Source of the DNA: Aeoliella mucimassa
Lineage (GTDB): Bacteria > Planctomycetota > Planctomycetia > Pirellulales > Lacipirellulaceae
Reading direction: 5' to 3'
DNA length: 64,000 nucleotides
Assembly: GCF_007748035.1 (NCBI RefSeq)
Contig: NZ_CP036278.1
Span: forward strand, 620,001 to 684,000
Shown: piece after piece, positions 17,680 to 27,457 of the stretch
Position numbering within the stretch: position 1 is the first letter of the stretch
Layout of the letters: each line of letters starts with the position of its first letter
Made by a program: the position numbers and the translations under genes
Notes under the pieces: model-generated
Databases searched by the model: none
What the model saw: the letters and a program-made list of their open reading frames with translations, nothing else
What the model was told of the DNA's origin: nothing

Positions 17680-17860
17680 TTATCGACGAATGCCGATGCC
17701 GGTGGTCCAGCCGATCAGCGAGTAGTCTTCCTCGTCGTCGCGAACCGAGGTGTACTGCTGGGCCTCGAAGCCCAAGCGGAAGAACAGGCTGCTGTGATAT
17801 ACCCGACTCGTTGCTTGGTCAAGTGATCGTTCGCCTGAGCGCGGGAGGCTTTGCACCCAG
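17680..17860 (-). pseudogene. C-terminal remnant of an outer-membrane-like protein
   Basis: In the gap between two exported-protein genes, one minus-strand frame ends with about 40 sensible residues (VYHSSLFFRLGFEAQQYTS, then an acidic loop and GWTTGIGIRR) before TAA at 17682-17680. The alternating pattern and the C-terminal hydrophobic/aromatic strand resemble the last strands of an outer membrane barrel. No start codon or ribosome site fits, and the upstream part is lost, so it is probably a gene fragment. Confidence is limited by its length. Confidence 0.35.
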
Positions 17861-18253
17861 CTAAGGAGTCTCGCCGACGATCTCTACCTGGATCACGCTA
17901 GGGATGCGTCCCTTGGTGTTGATCAGGTCGCCGTCGACTTCGCCGATCTCGCCGCTGGCGAGTTGCAGCGGGGTAACATGCCAGACGTCGCTACCGAGAA
18001 CGTTGCCATTGCGATCGAGCGCGGTGTAAACCACTTCGATCCATTCGTAGTCGTCGGGGCTCGTGTTACGAACCGTTCCCTCTACGCGAACTTTGCCGAG
18101 TACCCATTCCACTTTGCGTGGAGTGAATGGCAAACCAACGCTGGACGAATCCAGTACCTCGAACTTAACACTCTTGATTTCGCGGGCTTCGGCCGACGTG
18201 GCCAGGCAACAAGCAATCGATAACGCGACGGCGGACAACACGGTCCGATACAT
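17861..18253 (-). CDS. Small exported protein (FxLYD-like fold), unknown function
   Basis: 130 residues. The signal peptide ends near residue 23 (TSAEA). The mature part is a single beta-sandwich-like domain with the pattern KVRVEGTVRNTSPDDYEWIEVVYTALDR split over alternating strands, which resembles FxLYD domains (extracytoplasmic, often binding or assembly modules). It is likely periplasmic. The stop lies 180 bases upstream of the barrel remnant. No partner can be named from position. Confidence 0.75.
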   Translation of the reverse strand: MYRTVLSAVALSIACCLATSAEAREIKSVKFEVLDSSSVGLPFTPRKVEWVLGKVRVEGTVRNTSPDDYEWIEVVYTALDRNGNVLGSDVWHVTPLQLASGEIGEVDGDLINTKGRIPSVIQVEIVGETP

Positions 18254-18442
18254 GGGTAAAGCTTTCGGTGAAAAGGAAAAACGATGAGTAGCGGGGGTAA
18301 CAGTGAGTTGTTTTCTGCCCGTTCATCACAAGCTTAGTTCACGAACGCAAGTCGTGCGGTCGGGCGCACGGTGTGGATCTCCGATTCCTGCTATCTTTTG
18401 CAGTCAGCGTGTAGGACTTGCGCCGGTTGCGCGGCTCGAGAA

Positions 18443-18456
18443 GCAACCGTGGTTGC
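18443..18456 (-). terminator. Hairpin originally just after the M50/HlyD gene, now cut off by the IS
   Basis: GCAACC-GT-GGTTGC is a perfect short palindrome. Before the IS630 insertion it would have stood directly after the TAG stop of the M50/HlyD gene. No long T run follows, so termination efficiency is uncertain. Confidence 0.35.
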
Positions 18457-18460
18457 ACTA

Positions 18461-19620
18461 GTACGTCTTTCCTGAAATCCATTCCGCTGCTATATGCTGC
18501 GGAATGAAAAAGCACATTGTTTGCCTGGACCACCAGGCCCGTGGAGGTTTGGAGCAGCTAGCACGCTCAGGCGCCCGCGCGGCGCAAGTGGTGCGTCGCT
18601 GCCAGATATTATTGAAATCGGACTCGGGATGCACCGACGAAGAGATCGCCGAGCATGTGGGCTGCACGACGCGCAACGTCCGAGCCGTCCGAAAGCGGTT
18701 CTGCGAAGAGGGCGTCCAGCGGGCGGTGTACGATGCGCCTCGCTCGGGCCGCCCCCCAGAGTTCACCAAGCGGCAGCAGCAACAGGTAATCGCCCTGGCG
18801 TGCAGCGAGCCGCCCGAGGGACGGGCTCGCTGGACGCTGGAATTGTTGTGCGAGCACGCGGTGAAGGAAGGCTTCGTCGATTCGCTCAGCGTGACGGAGG
18901 TCTCGCTGTGGCTCAAGGAACACGACCTGAAGCCGTGGCGAAAAAAACTTGGTGCGTGCCCAAGCTGAACGACGAGTTCTGTGAGCGGATGGAGGACGTC
19001 CTCGAGCAGTACGAGAAGCCGCTCGACCCGAACGAGCCGGTCGTCTGCCTCGACGAGCAGCCCTATCAGAGGGTCGACGACGCGCGGCCGCCCGAGCCCG
19101 CGGCACCCGGCAAGATCGCGAAGCAGGACTACGAGTACCGCCGCTGCGGAACCTGCAGCGTGTTCGTGGCGGTCGAGCCGAAGGCGGGCAAGCGATTCGT
19201 TCAGGCCAAGCGTCACCGCAAGCGAGCCGACTTCGCCCGGTTCGTCCGCGACCTCTTGAAGCGCTATCCCGACGCAGAGCGGGTTCATCTGGTGATGGAC
19301 AACCTCAACACGCACAACGAGAAGTCGTTGATCGAAACCTTTGGCGAGGAGGCGGCTCGGCCAATGCTGGAGCGGATTGTGTGGCATTTTACCCCCAAGC
19401 ATGCCAGTTGGCTCAACATGGCCGAGATCGAAATCTCGGCCATACAGCGACAATGCCTGGGACGTCGGTTGGCTTCGCTCGACAAGGTTCAAAGCGAACT
19501 CTCCCACTGTTCACGCGACCGCAATCGGAAGAAAATCAAAATCAATTGGACCTTCCATCGAAAAGACGCCAAACGCGTCTTCCCTGAACTCTATAGGAAA
19601 TGACTTCCGGGACGACGTAC
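18461..19620 (+). mobile_element. IS630-family insertion sequence
   Basis: A 1160-bp element flanked by TA on both sides (18459-18460 and 19621-19622), the target duplication typical of IS630. The ends are inverted repeats: left GTACGTCTTTCCTGAAATCC, right (reverse complement) GTACGTCGTCCCGGAAGTCA, 15 of 20 identical. It carries one transposase in two overlapping frames. Both ends and the duplication are intact, which suggests a recent insertion. Confidence 0.92.
18504..19603 (+). CDS. IS630-family transposase, expressed by -1 frameshift
   Basis: The first frame (18504-18968) encodes the N-terminal helix-turn-helix region through residue 148 (LKPWRKK). The second frame then supplies TWCVPKLNDEF onwards to 19603. 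The join is at a run of seven A (18941-18947), read A-AAA-AAA, a classical -1 slippery site; slipping gives a 366-residue protein. The catalytic DDE residues are D184 (VVCLDEQ), D266 (HLVMDNLNTH) and E308 (SWLNMAE). Programmed frameshifting is known in this family. The enzyme cuts and pastes the element at TA sites. Confidence 0.9.
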
Positions 19621-21791
19621 TAGGGAAGCCGAAAAGCGTCGCGGAGTTCGCGAATAACCCAGGCACCGAGCGTGGTCCGCCCGGTTTCGACCTTCGCCCG
19701 CCCACCGCTTTCGAGCGGCAACTCGAGCCGTGGATCATCGAGCACGACGCGGGCTTCGTAAAGCGGTCGGGCATCGATCGTTGGGGTGCCCCAACGAGAA
19801 GGGCCGGTCGACTCGCTCGTTGCAGCGGTCGATACGCGAGCGATGTCGCGGATGGATCCCCACAGCGGAGTCGAACCAACGCCTGCGAGTTGCACACGAA
19901 CTCGCTGCCCGGGCGTCACGAGTTCGACATCGTTCTCGTCGATCGCCAGCGCTACTTCGCGCGTGTCGGCGTCGGCAACCATCGCGACCGGCGTGCCCGG
20001 CTCGATCCAGGCACCTTGGTTCTCGCGATCGAGCGGGGTACCACTCCAGCGGGCGAGCGTCAGGCTCTGCTCGTCGGGCAGCACACTCGGCGGCGGCATC
20101 ACTCGACCGGCGTGGGCCGCACGCAGCGTCAATCGCTCGGTCTGTTGTTGATGTTCGCGAAGTTGCTCGCGGGCGGCATCGAGCGCGGCTTCGGCCGTTG
20201 GTAGCTGGCGAGCCGCTTGCGCGTCGCGAGCGCGAAGCGTGCGAAGTTGCTGCACCCGGAGTTCGGCGAGCTTCACTTCGGCGGCCAGTTGTTCGCCGGT
20301 GACTTGCAGCTGGTCGTTGGTAAGGGTGGCAACCACCTCGCCCGCAGCGACCAACTTGCCAGCCGGGGCGGCCTGTTCGAGTCGCCCGCCGAGCGTCGCG
20401 ACGATCGGCGCAGGACTGGCTGCGACCACGCGGGCTTGGCACTGCACGCGATCGGCCAGCGGCCACCACCAGAACGCGGCAAACACTACCGCGGCCGAGA
20501 GCAACACCAGCGACGAAGCGAGCGGGCGGAATTGTCGCCGCTTCAGTGGATTGTCGAGCGTTTGATGCAACTGCCGAGCGGGGCCGGCAACCACTCCGCC
20601 AAGCATCACGAGTCCTAATCCGTACGCGAGGGTATCGAGATGGAGTGGCTTTAGCGCGACGAGCAGAGTCCAAAAAATGGTGACGAGTACCAGCATCATG
20701 TAAGCCGACGAAAGCCCACCGTACAATGGCATCCACCAGGGCTCGCGGGGCGATTGGTGGCTGGTCGGTTCGAAGAACCAGCGACCAGCGAGCCGATGCC
20801 AGGCGTCGCGCGAGCGTTGCCAAAGGTTAGGGGCTTCGACCAGGTCCGATAGCAGGTAGTAACCGTCGTATCGCATCAGTGGGTTGGCGTTCACCAGCAG
20901 AGTGCCGACCGAAGCGACGAGCATCACATTCATCGCCAGCAGGTTCACCAGGCCCGGCTCGCTGTTCCACCAGACGAATGTCGCGATAGCGGCCAGCAGC
21001 AGTTCGATCGCCATGCCAGCGGCCGACACCGCCATGCGATGCCATTTGTTCGAGAGATTCCAGATGTCGCTCACGTCGCAGTAGAGCGTCGGCACGAACA
21101 CCAGCAGCAACACGCCGATCTCGTGCACCTCGGCCCCCATGCGTTTGGCGACCATCGCGTGAGCCAGCTCGTGCAGCACCTTCACGACCGCGACCACCAC
21201 TGCGAGCCACAGCCAGTTACTGGGAGCAACCAGCGAGTCGAGTGCCGGCAAGCGGGCAAGAAACTCGCTGGCGTGCGATGCCATTAGCAGTAGCGCGGCC
21301 AGTACCACCAGTGCGTAGGCGAACAGGGCCAGGGGACTCATCAGCACCTTGGCGGCTGGCAACAACGCGTCGAGCAGGCGATCGGGATTCACACCGCGCA
21401 GTCGCAAGGCCAAAAGCTCGGTCCAGGCCCACCGCCACCGCGTCGCCCGCCGCTCGTTGGCTCGCTCGACAAGCTCGGCCGCCTGCCCGCTACCGCTGGC
21501 GACCAGCAACCCGGCGCGATGCAACTGGGCCAGGTAGGTGTGGATTTCGGTCGGCTGGATCGTTCGCGGGGCGAATTGCCGCTCGTAGAGTTGTTTGAGA
21601 TCGCGAAGCGACGCAGGTCGCTCAAGCGCGGTGAGCAACAGGTATTCGGCCTCGCCGAGTTCGTGATGCTCGAGGGTGATCGGGTCTTTCACCACCCACA
21701 TCCGCCGACCCGCGACCGGCACCGCCGTGGCCAGCACGTCGCGTCGTGCGGCAAGCGTTAGCAAGGCGTCGTTCGTCGAGGAGATGGCCAT
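19620..21791 (-). CDS. Membrane M50-type metallopeptidase fused to a HlyD-like adaptor domain
   Basis: 723 residues. An N-terminal winged-helix-like domain (about 35-100, with LGEAEYLLLTALERP) is followed by several membrane helices (about 150-460). Among them is the zinc site HELAH (207-211) and the second motif NPLMRYDGYY (303-312), as in site-2/M50 peptidases. The C-terminal 260 residues are a HlyD/lipoyl adaptor with a coiled-coil hairpin (about 470-700). The TAG stop is made of the IS630 target TA plus one base of the IS. It is last in an operon with a HlyD adaptor and a GAF-HlyD protein, opposite a TolC-like gene. It probably works in export or processing of a cargo. Confidence 0.85.
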   Translation of the reverse strand: MAISSTNDALLTLAARRDVLATAVPVAGRRMWVVKDPITLEHHELGEAEYLLLTALERPASLRDLKQLYERQFAPRTIQPTEIHTYLAQLHRAGLLVASGSGQAAELVERANERRATRWRWAWTELLALRLRGVNPDRLLDALLPAAKVLMSPLALFAYALVVLAALLLMASHASEFLARLPALDSLVAPSNWLWLAVVVAVVKVLHELAHAMVAKRMGAEVHEIGVLLLVFVPTLYCDVSDIWNLSNKWHRMAVSAAGMAIELLLAAIATFVWWNSEPGLVNLLAMNVMLVASVGTLLVNANPLMRYDGYYLLSDLVEAPNLWQRSRDAWHRLAGRWFFEPTSHQSPREPWWMPLYGGLSSAYMMLVLVTIFWTLLVALKPLHLDTLAYGLGLVMLGGVVAGPARQLHQTLDNPLKRRQFRPLASSLVLLSAAVVFAAFWWWPLADRVQCQARVVAASPAPIVATLGGRLEQAAPAGKLVAAGEVVATLTNDQLQVTGEQLAAEVKLAELRVQQLRTLRARDAQAARQLPTAEAALDAAREQLREHQQQTERLTLRAAHAGRVMPPPSVLPDEQSLTLARWSGTPLDRENQGAWIEPGTPVAMVADADTREVALAIDENDVELVTPGQRVRVQLAGVGSTPLWGSIRDIARVSTAATSESTGPSRWGTPTIDARPLYEARVVLDDPRLELPLESGGRAKVETGRTTLGAWVIRELRDAFRLP

Positions 21792-21846
21792 GGGATGTCA
21801 GTAAGCAGGTGTCGACTTACAGTAAGGAGTCTTCGAGTCGCGAGCG

Positions 21847-22710
21847 TTAACGATCGACCGGCGGTTGCAGCTGCATGCTCACGGTCTGGCCGGGACGCAA
21901 GCGACCTTCGCTGTTTTCCACTTCGGCCCACAAGCGAACTTGCTTGTTGATCGGATCGATCTCGGGGCTCACGAACACCACCCCCCCGGTCACGCGGGAG
22001 CCGTCGGCCAGTTCGATCTCGGCCTGCCAGCCATCGAGTCCTTGGGCGGCTTGATCGGCGGCCACGAAGCCCTCGGCCTTCAAGCGATGGGTGCTGACCA
22101 CGCGGACCAGTTTCTGACCCGGTTCCACCCACTCGCCGACACTGGCTTCGATGTCCACGGCCACACCCGCGATGGGAGCAAGCACCCGCCGCCGCTCGAT
22201 CTCGAGCCGGGCGGCTTCGAGCTTGCGTTGGGCGACAGTTTGCGACAGTCGAGCGAGGTGCAGTTCGTGCTTGCCGGCTTCGACTTCGAGTTTGAGCTTG
22301 TCGACGTTCAGCCGTTCGATGTCCATCTGAGATTGCGACACGCTCTTGGCGAACTTGGCGATCGACTCTTCGCTGCGGGCGAGTTCGGCCTCGGCCACGC
22401 GCTGGGCTGCGGCGGCGGTGCGAATCGCTACGTCGTTTTCGGCTTTGGCCTTGGCTAGCGCCAACTCGGCCTCGGCCGCTTGTTCGGCAATGCGAGCGTC
22501 GGTGTCGTCGATGCGGGCGATCACGTCCCCTTTGGCAAACGTTTTGCCTTCGCTCGCGTTGAGTTCCACCAGCAACCCGCTTTCGCCTGCCGCCAGGTCG
22601 GCGTGGTCGATCAACTGCAGCACCGCCGACTCCACGACAATCGGTTCGGTAGCCGTGGCCGAAAGCGCCGAGCAGGTGAGCAGGCAGAAGGTGAGTAGAT
22701 AGTGTTTCAT
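21847..22710 (-). CDS. HlyD-family periplasmic adaptor
   Basis: 287 residues. A signal peptide ends at about residue 20 (SATA). A barrel-sandwich (lipoyl-like) half contains GLLVELNASEGKTFAKGD; then a long coiled-coil hairpin (about 75-170), the second half-lipoyl APIAGVAVDIEASVGEWVEPG and a beta-barrel to residue 275 (LRPGQTVSMQL) follow. It should bridge an inner membrane partner and an outer membrane channel. It lies 55 bases before the M50/HlyD gene and 39 bases after the GAF-HlyD gene, so the three are co-transcribed. Confidence 0.88.
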   Translation of the reverse strand: MKHYLLTFCLLTCSALSATATEPIVVESAVLQLIDHADLAAGESGLLVELNASEGKTFAKGDVIARIDDTDARIAEQAAEAELALAKAKAENDVAIRTAAAAQRVAEAELARSEESIAKFAKSVSQSQMDIERLNVDKLKLEVEAGKHELHLARLSQTVAQRKLEAARLEIERRRVLAPIAGVAVDIEASVGEWVEPGQKLVRVVSTHRLKAEGFVAADQAAQGLDGWQAEIELADGSRVTGGVVFVSPEIDPINKQVRLWAEVENSEGRLRPGQTVSMQLQPPVDR

Positions 22711-22749
22711 GATTCGGTGATTCGCGGCAAACGCCTACGCGGTGCCAGG

Positions 22750-24783
22750 TTAAAACTCCCACCAGTTACACACCGCCCGCCACAGATCGCTGGTCAGCAC
22801 GTAGCCGAGCGAACGCTTGCCCACCACGATGCGGGCGCGGAGAGTGCCGCCGGGGCGCAAGGCGGCTTCGCGAAGTTCGGCTGGGAGTTCATCGGTCGGG
22901 GTGGCTTCGATCGTCACCGTGGCTGCTTCGCCGCCGGTTGGTTGTTGTCGATGTTCCACGCGGTCGGCGATACGAGTCACCGTGGCGTGGTGCAGTGCAC
23001 TAGAGTCGCTACCGAGTCGATACTCCACCTGCAGCGGCCAATCGTCGGCAGTGCGGAGCAGGTCGAGTCGTTCGTCGGGCAGGTCGAGTTCCAGTTGCCA
23101 ATCGCCAGCGGTGTTGGCGACCGAAACGAGCACCTGCCCTCGCTCGACCGGCCGGCCAAGGGCGAGCCGCTCTTCGACTTGCCAGGTGGTGATCTGCCCG
23201 GTAAGGGGGCTGGTGACCACCAGCGACTTGGCTTGCTGCTCAAGTAGGGTTTGCTCGGCGGTCAGGTTTTCGAGTTTAGTCTTTAGCTCTTCTTCTTCGG
23301 CGCTCAAGCGGTAGAGCTCCAGCGGATCGCGCTGACGAACATCGGCCGTGGTGCGCGTGGCGCGAACCGACTCGAGCTGGCGGGCAAGCTGCTGTCGCTC
23401 GCCGGCGAGTCGTTCGATTTCGATGGCAAGTTCCGGATCGCGAAGCGCGACGAGCACCTGGCCAGCGGTGACCGACTCGCCATGCAGCGCGTCGAGGCGA
23501 TCGACCAACCCGCTGCGGGGAGCGAACACTTCTTGTCGCTCGGTCGGCACCAGCCGCCCACGGACGTCGACCGTCATCGGTGCGGGAATCGCCCAGAGTG
23601 CAGTCGCTACCGCTGCGATCACTAGCACTGCGGCCGACAACCGGAACAGCGTCCTCGGCATCCGTAGCCAGCCGATGGTTTGGAGCAGCCCGCCGAGGGG
23701 AAGCTCGTGCCAGGCGAGGGAGGTCGAGAGCGCAGGGGCCGCCGCGCGGGCGAGTTCGGCCACGTGCATGCGGTTGAGTGGAGTCGAGTCGCTGGCAAAC
23801 TGTTCGACTACCAGCACCCCGCGGTGCGAAGTCCGCTCGGCCTGCTCGTCGTCCATCGGCACCGGCATCACGATCAGCGAGCGGGCGTGGAACTCGTCGA
23901 CGTAGCGACCAAGCACCTCGGCCACTTGCGGCAGCGACTCGGCGTCGTCGCCTGCGTGGTCGGTGTAGTCGATCGGCTCGCCGAGCTTCACCGCCATGGT
24001 GGCAAGTTGCTCGAGCGCCCTGGCCGCGCGGCCGCGGCGTTCCACGTGATCGGTCCCGCTAGTGGCCCACAGCCGCGCGCTCCGCGAACTGGCAGTGAGC
24101 ACGCTGATGCGGTCGCAGGCGATCACCCGCCCCCCTTCGTTGGCGATCGCCATGGCGGTGCGTTGCAGGTCGACGTGGCCGCCGATGCGTTCGGCAAAGG
24201 TGAGTAGCGATTGGGTTTCGGCCCCCGCGGTGCCCAGGCGTAGTAGTTCGCGACGCACATGGTACTCGGCGGCAACCTGCGTGAGTGTGCGAAGCAACTC
24301 TACCGAGCCGCGATAGCTCGAAGGGGCCCGCCCCGCTGGCAGCGCGAGTTCCACCACCGCTACAACGCCGCGCTGGTGGTGGGTCCACTCGGCGAGCGTC
24401 ACCGGGGCAAGTAATAAGTAGTCGGGCGTGGGGTTCGTAGCCTCGCCGATCGACGCGCCCGGCGGCAGCTCAAGCACCTCGGTGCTGGCGATGGCTGCGG
24501 AGACCAACGCCTGGTGCGCTTCGTGATCGGCAATCGCCGAGAGCCAGGTCGACGTGTGGGCGATCGGCCGCACGGCTTGCGATGCTTCGACGATCCAAAC
24601 CGCTCCGCGACTGGCAGCCAGCAACGGAGCCATCTTTGCTAGCACCGCGCGATAGAAGTCGCTGGGTGCCTCGGCGGTGCGCGCGGCGTCGTCTACCTGG
24701 TCGAGCACCAGCGACAGGTCGTCCCATACCGCTTGATCGGTGGTCGAGGGGGCATCGGAAGTGTCGGAAGAGGTGGAACGCAT
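22750..24783 (-). CDS. GAF-domain protein fused to a HlyD-like adaptor
   Basis: 677 residues. Two GAF-like sensor domains (about 40-180 and 200-365) are cytoplasmic. One membrane helix follows (about 393-412, VLVIAAVATALWAIPAP). Then a HlyD-type adaptor (about 420-660) with FAPRSGLVDRLDALHGESV, a short coiled-coil hairpin and a second half-lipoyl, SPLTGQITTWQVEERLALG, lies in the periplasm. Putting sensory domains on an adaptor suggests that small-molecule binding in the cytoplasm gates the export complex. It is the first gene of the minus-strand operon, divergent from the TolC-like gene. Confidence 0.85.
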   Translation of the reverse strand: MRSTSSDTSDAPSTTDQAVWDDLSLVLDQVDDAARTAEAPSDFYRAVLAKMAPLLAASRGAVWIVEASQAVRPIAHTSTWLSAIADHEAHQALVSAAIASTEVLELPPGASIGEATNPTPDYLLLAPVTLAEWTHHQRGVVAVVELALPAGRAPSSYRGSVELLRTLTQVAAEYHVRRELLRLGTAGAETQSLLTFAERIGGHVDLQRTAMAIANEGGRVIACDRISVLTASSRSARLWATSGTDHVERRGRAARALEQLATMAVKLGEPIDYTDHAGDDAESLPQVAEVLGRYVDEFHARSLIVMPVPMDDEQAERTSHRGVLVVEQFASDSTPLNRMHVAELARAAAPALSTSLAWHELPLGGLLQTIGWLRMPRTLFRLSAAVLVIAAVATALWAIPAPMTVDVRGRLVPTERQEVFAPRSGLVDRLDALHGESVTAGQVLVALRDPELAIEIERLAGERQQLARQLESVRATRTTADVRQRDPLELYRLSAEEEELKTKLENLTAEQTLLEQQAKSLVVTSPLTGQITTWQVEERLALGRPVERGQVLVSVANTAGDWQLELDLPDERLDLLRTADDWPLQVEYRLGSDSSALHHATVTRIADRVEHRQQPTGGEAATVTIEATPTDELPAELREAALRPGGTLRARIVVGKRSLGYVLTSDLWRAVCNWWEF

Positions 24784-25001
24784 AGCCTTCAGTATAGTGG
24801 TGCCCGCAGATTCTGCCGCGGTTTTATCAAGTGGATTGCCAGTGGAAGGGCGACAATTTTTGCCGGTTGTAGTGGATGTACGGCTCGCCGAGACCGATGA
24901 ACAACAACAGCGCCTGCCTAAGCGTAGTGCGCCGAGAGTGCTATCGCAGCGGCAACCGTGGGGGGCGCCGTGGGTAGTGCTCGCTTAACAACCTGCCGAA
25001 C
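24784..25001. promoter_or_regulatory. Divergent promoter region of the export locus
   Basis: A 218-base gap between the GAF-HlyD gene (minus) and the TolC-like gene (plus). Both operons must start from here, so coordinated control is likely. No clear -35/-10 pair or palindrome could be chosen by eye. Confidence 0.4.
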
Positions 25002-27326
25002 ATGCATCGCCAACTACGCATTTACTGTTCGCTGCTGATGCTGTGCACCAGTTTTGTCGGGTGCCGCAGCAATCAAGTGCGCAATTTCCAAGCCTGCAGC
25101 GAGTCGTGCGATTCTCATTACAAGCTGGTCAGTGCCGAGATCGAGTATCCGGCGACCAATAGCTGTACGCAGCAAGAGTGCGATACGACGATCGACTCGC
25201 TTGCGCCGCGCACGCTGGCCACCGACGAACCGGCCGAGTACCAGGACGTCACCCTGGCCGAGGTCGTGGAGCTGGCGTTTGCCAACTCCGACGTGCTTCG
25301 CGATGTCGGTGCGGCCGTGGTTCGCTCGCCGGATACCACCCGTACTCAGATGGATCCCGGCATCGTCGAAACCAATCCGGCCCAAGGCATCGAATCGGCC
25401 CTGAGCGTGTTCGACGCCCAGTGGACGACGAGCATGTACTTTGAGAACAACGACCGCCAGATCAACAACGAGTTCTTCGGCGGCGGCATTCGCACCTTGC
25501 AGCAGAACGTCGGCGCGTTCCAGACCCAGCTCTCGAAGCTGGCGGTCACCGGTACCGAGCTGTCGGCCCGCAAGATCGTGGAGTTCGACGGCAACAACGC
25601 GCCTGGTAACCTGTTCGACGACGCCTGGACCGTAAAGGTTGAAGGCGAAGTGCGTCATCCCTTGCTGCAAGGGAGCGGTACCCAGTTCAATCGCATCGCG
25701 GGACCGACCAAAACGCCTGGCAATTACACTGGCGTGGTGATCGCTCGCATTCGTACCGACGTGGAGCTGGCCGACTTCGAAGTCGCCGTGCGCGATTACG
25801 TGAGCAACGTGGAGAACGCCTACTGGGATCTGTACTTTGCTTACCGCGATCTCGATGCCCAGGTGGCCGCCCGCGATGCTTCGCTCGAAACCTGGCGACG
25901 GGTTCGGGCGTTGTACGAGTCGGGCCGGCGCGGCGGCGAGGCCGAAAAAGAAGCCCAAGCCCGCGAGCAGTTTTATCGCTTCCAGGAAGAGGTGCAAAAC
26001 TCGCTGGCGGGGCGGTTGTTCGATGGCACTCGCACCAACAATGGCAGCATGGGTGGCACCTTCCGCGGCACCGGCGGTGTGCTCGTGGCCGAACGCCGGT
26101 TGCGTCGGTTGCTGAACTTGCCTGCCAGCGATGGACGACTGCTGCGACCTGCCGACGAGCCGATTCTCGCCCCCGTGGCGTTCGACTGGTACGAGATCAG
26201 CACCGAAGCAGTCGCTCGCCGGGCGGAACTTCGCCGACAGCGATTCCAGGTGCGTCGTCGCGAGCTGGAATTGATCGCCAGCAAGAACTTCCTGATGCCG
26301 AGACTCGATGTGGTCGGGCGGTATCGGTTCCGCGGCTTCGGCAAGGACCTGATCGATAGCAACGGCGGCACCTTGCCGCGGTTCGACAACGCGTACGAAG
26401 ACCTGATGACCGGCGACTTCCAGGAATGGCAAGCCGGTTTCGAACTCGACATGCCGATCGGCTTCCGCCGGGCGCACACGGCGGTTCGCAACGCCGAGAT
26501 GGAACTCGCCCGCTCGCGAGCCATCCTCCGCGACCAGCAGGAAGAAGTGGTGCACGCCACTGCGGCGAGCATCGCCGAAATGGATCGGGCGCTCATCGTT
26601 TCGCAAACCAGCTACAACCGGTTGCAAGCCAGTCGCGAGCAACTGGCCGCGATCGAAGCCGCGTTCGAGGCCGACAAAGCGTCGCTCGACTTGCTGCTCG
26701 ACGCCCAGCGGCGGGTGGCCGAGGCCGAAACGCGGTACTACCGCACGCTGGCCGAGTACGCGATTGCGATTAAGAACGTGCATTTCAGTAAGGGAACCCT
26801 GCTGGAGTACGATGGGGTTTACCTGGCCGAAGGGGCTTGGCCCGCCAAGGCGTATCGCGATGCGGCCGACCTGGAGCGGCGTCGTGGGCGGCCCCGGCCG
26901 CTCAACTACGCTTCGTCGCGGGCGCCGGTCGTCGCCCATGGGGCACACGATCAACACCCGAGCGAGCACTCGCTCGGCACGATGACTCCTGTGACCGAGT
27001 CGGTGCTGCCCGAGCCGAAGGAAGCACCTACCGAGTTGCCGCTGACGCCGAGCGACGAAATCGAGCAACCCTCGACTCTCACCACCCCGGTGCTGCCAGG
27101 AGCGGTTTCGGCGATGCCGACTTCGATGCCGACTGCGATGCCAACCGCGCCGAGCGAACTGCCGCTCGCAGCGACCGCAGGGCCGAGTTTCCTCTCGACC
27201 GGGCAGCCCAGTGCGACACTAGCAAGCCCCGAACTGCCAGGGATCGAGGCCCCGGCCATTCAGGCTCCCAGCATCGAGTTGCCTCGGCTGGCGACCGATT
27301 CGATTGAGGAAACCTTATTTCGATAA
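25002..27326 (+). CDS. TolC-like outer membrane efflux lipoprotein
   Basis: 774 residues. A lipoprotein signal with lipobox SFVGC (cysteine at about 21) starts the protein. The core (about 80-610) has the two-fold helical repeats of the outer membrane factor family, with long helices (for example DFEVAVRDYVSNVENAYWDLYF) and a second copy near 480-600 (RRAHTAVRNAEMELARS). The last 150 residues are a Pro/Ser/Thr-rich tail not usual for TolC. It is opposite the adaptor operon and should supply the outer membrane channel. The next gene on the same strand encodes a Cys/Tyr-rich exported protein. Confidence 0.87.
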   Translation: MHRQLRIYCSLLMLCTSFVGCRSNQVRNFQACSESCDSHYKLVSAEIEYPATNSCTQQECDTTIDSLAPRTLATDEPAEYQDVTLAEVVELAFANSDVLRDVGAAVVRSPDTTRTQMDPGIVETNPAQGIESALSVFDAQWTTSMYFENNDRQINNEFFGGGIRTLQQNVGAFQTQLSKLAVTGTELSARKIVEFDGNNAPGNLFDDAWTVKVEGEVRHPLLQGSGTQFNRIAGPTKTPGNYTGVVIARIRTDVELADFEVAVRDYVSNVENAYWDLYFAYRDLDAQVAARDASLETWRRVRALYESGRRGGEAEKEAQAREQFYRFQEEVQNSLAGRLFDGTRTNNGSMGGTFRGTGGVLVAERRLRRLLNLPASDGRLLRPADEPILAPVAFDWYEISTEAVARRAELRRQRFQVRRRELELIASKNFLMPRLDVVGRYRFRGFGKDLIDSNGGTLPRFDNAYEDLMTGDFQEWQAGFELDMPIGFRRAHTAVRNAEMELARSRAILRDQQEEVVHATAASIAEMDRALIVSQTSYNRLQASREQLAAIEAAFEADKASLDLLLDAQRRVAEAETRYYRTLAEYAIAIKNVHFSKGTLLEYDGVYLAEGAWPAKAYRDAADLERRRGRPRPLNYASSRAPVVAHGAHDQHPSEHSLGTMTPVTESVLPEPKEAPTELPLTPSDEIEQPSTLTTPVLPGAVSAMPTSMPTAMPTAPSELPLAATAGPSFLSTGQPSATLASPELPGIEAPAIQAPSIELPRLATDSIEETLFR

Positions 27327-27457
27327 GGCCCTTTTACGCGGCTTCAGAAAAAATGTTCGCCAGTTTGTAACAGTCGCTATGGCGGGCGTATGAGGGAGTG
27401 AAGCAGGAAACAACCACCTGCACCACAAAAAACCCTCTTATATTCTGGAGAAATGCG

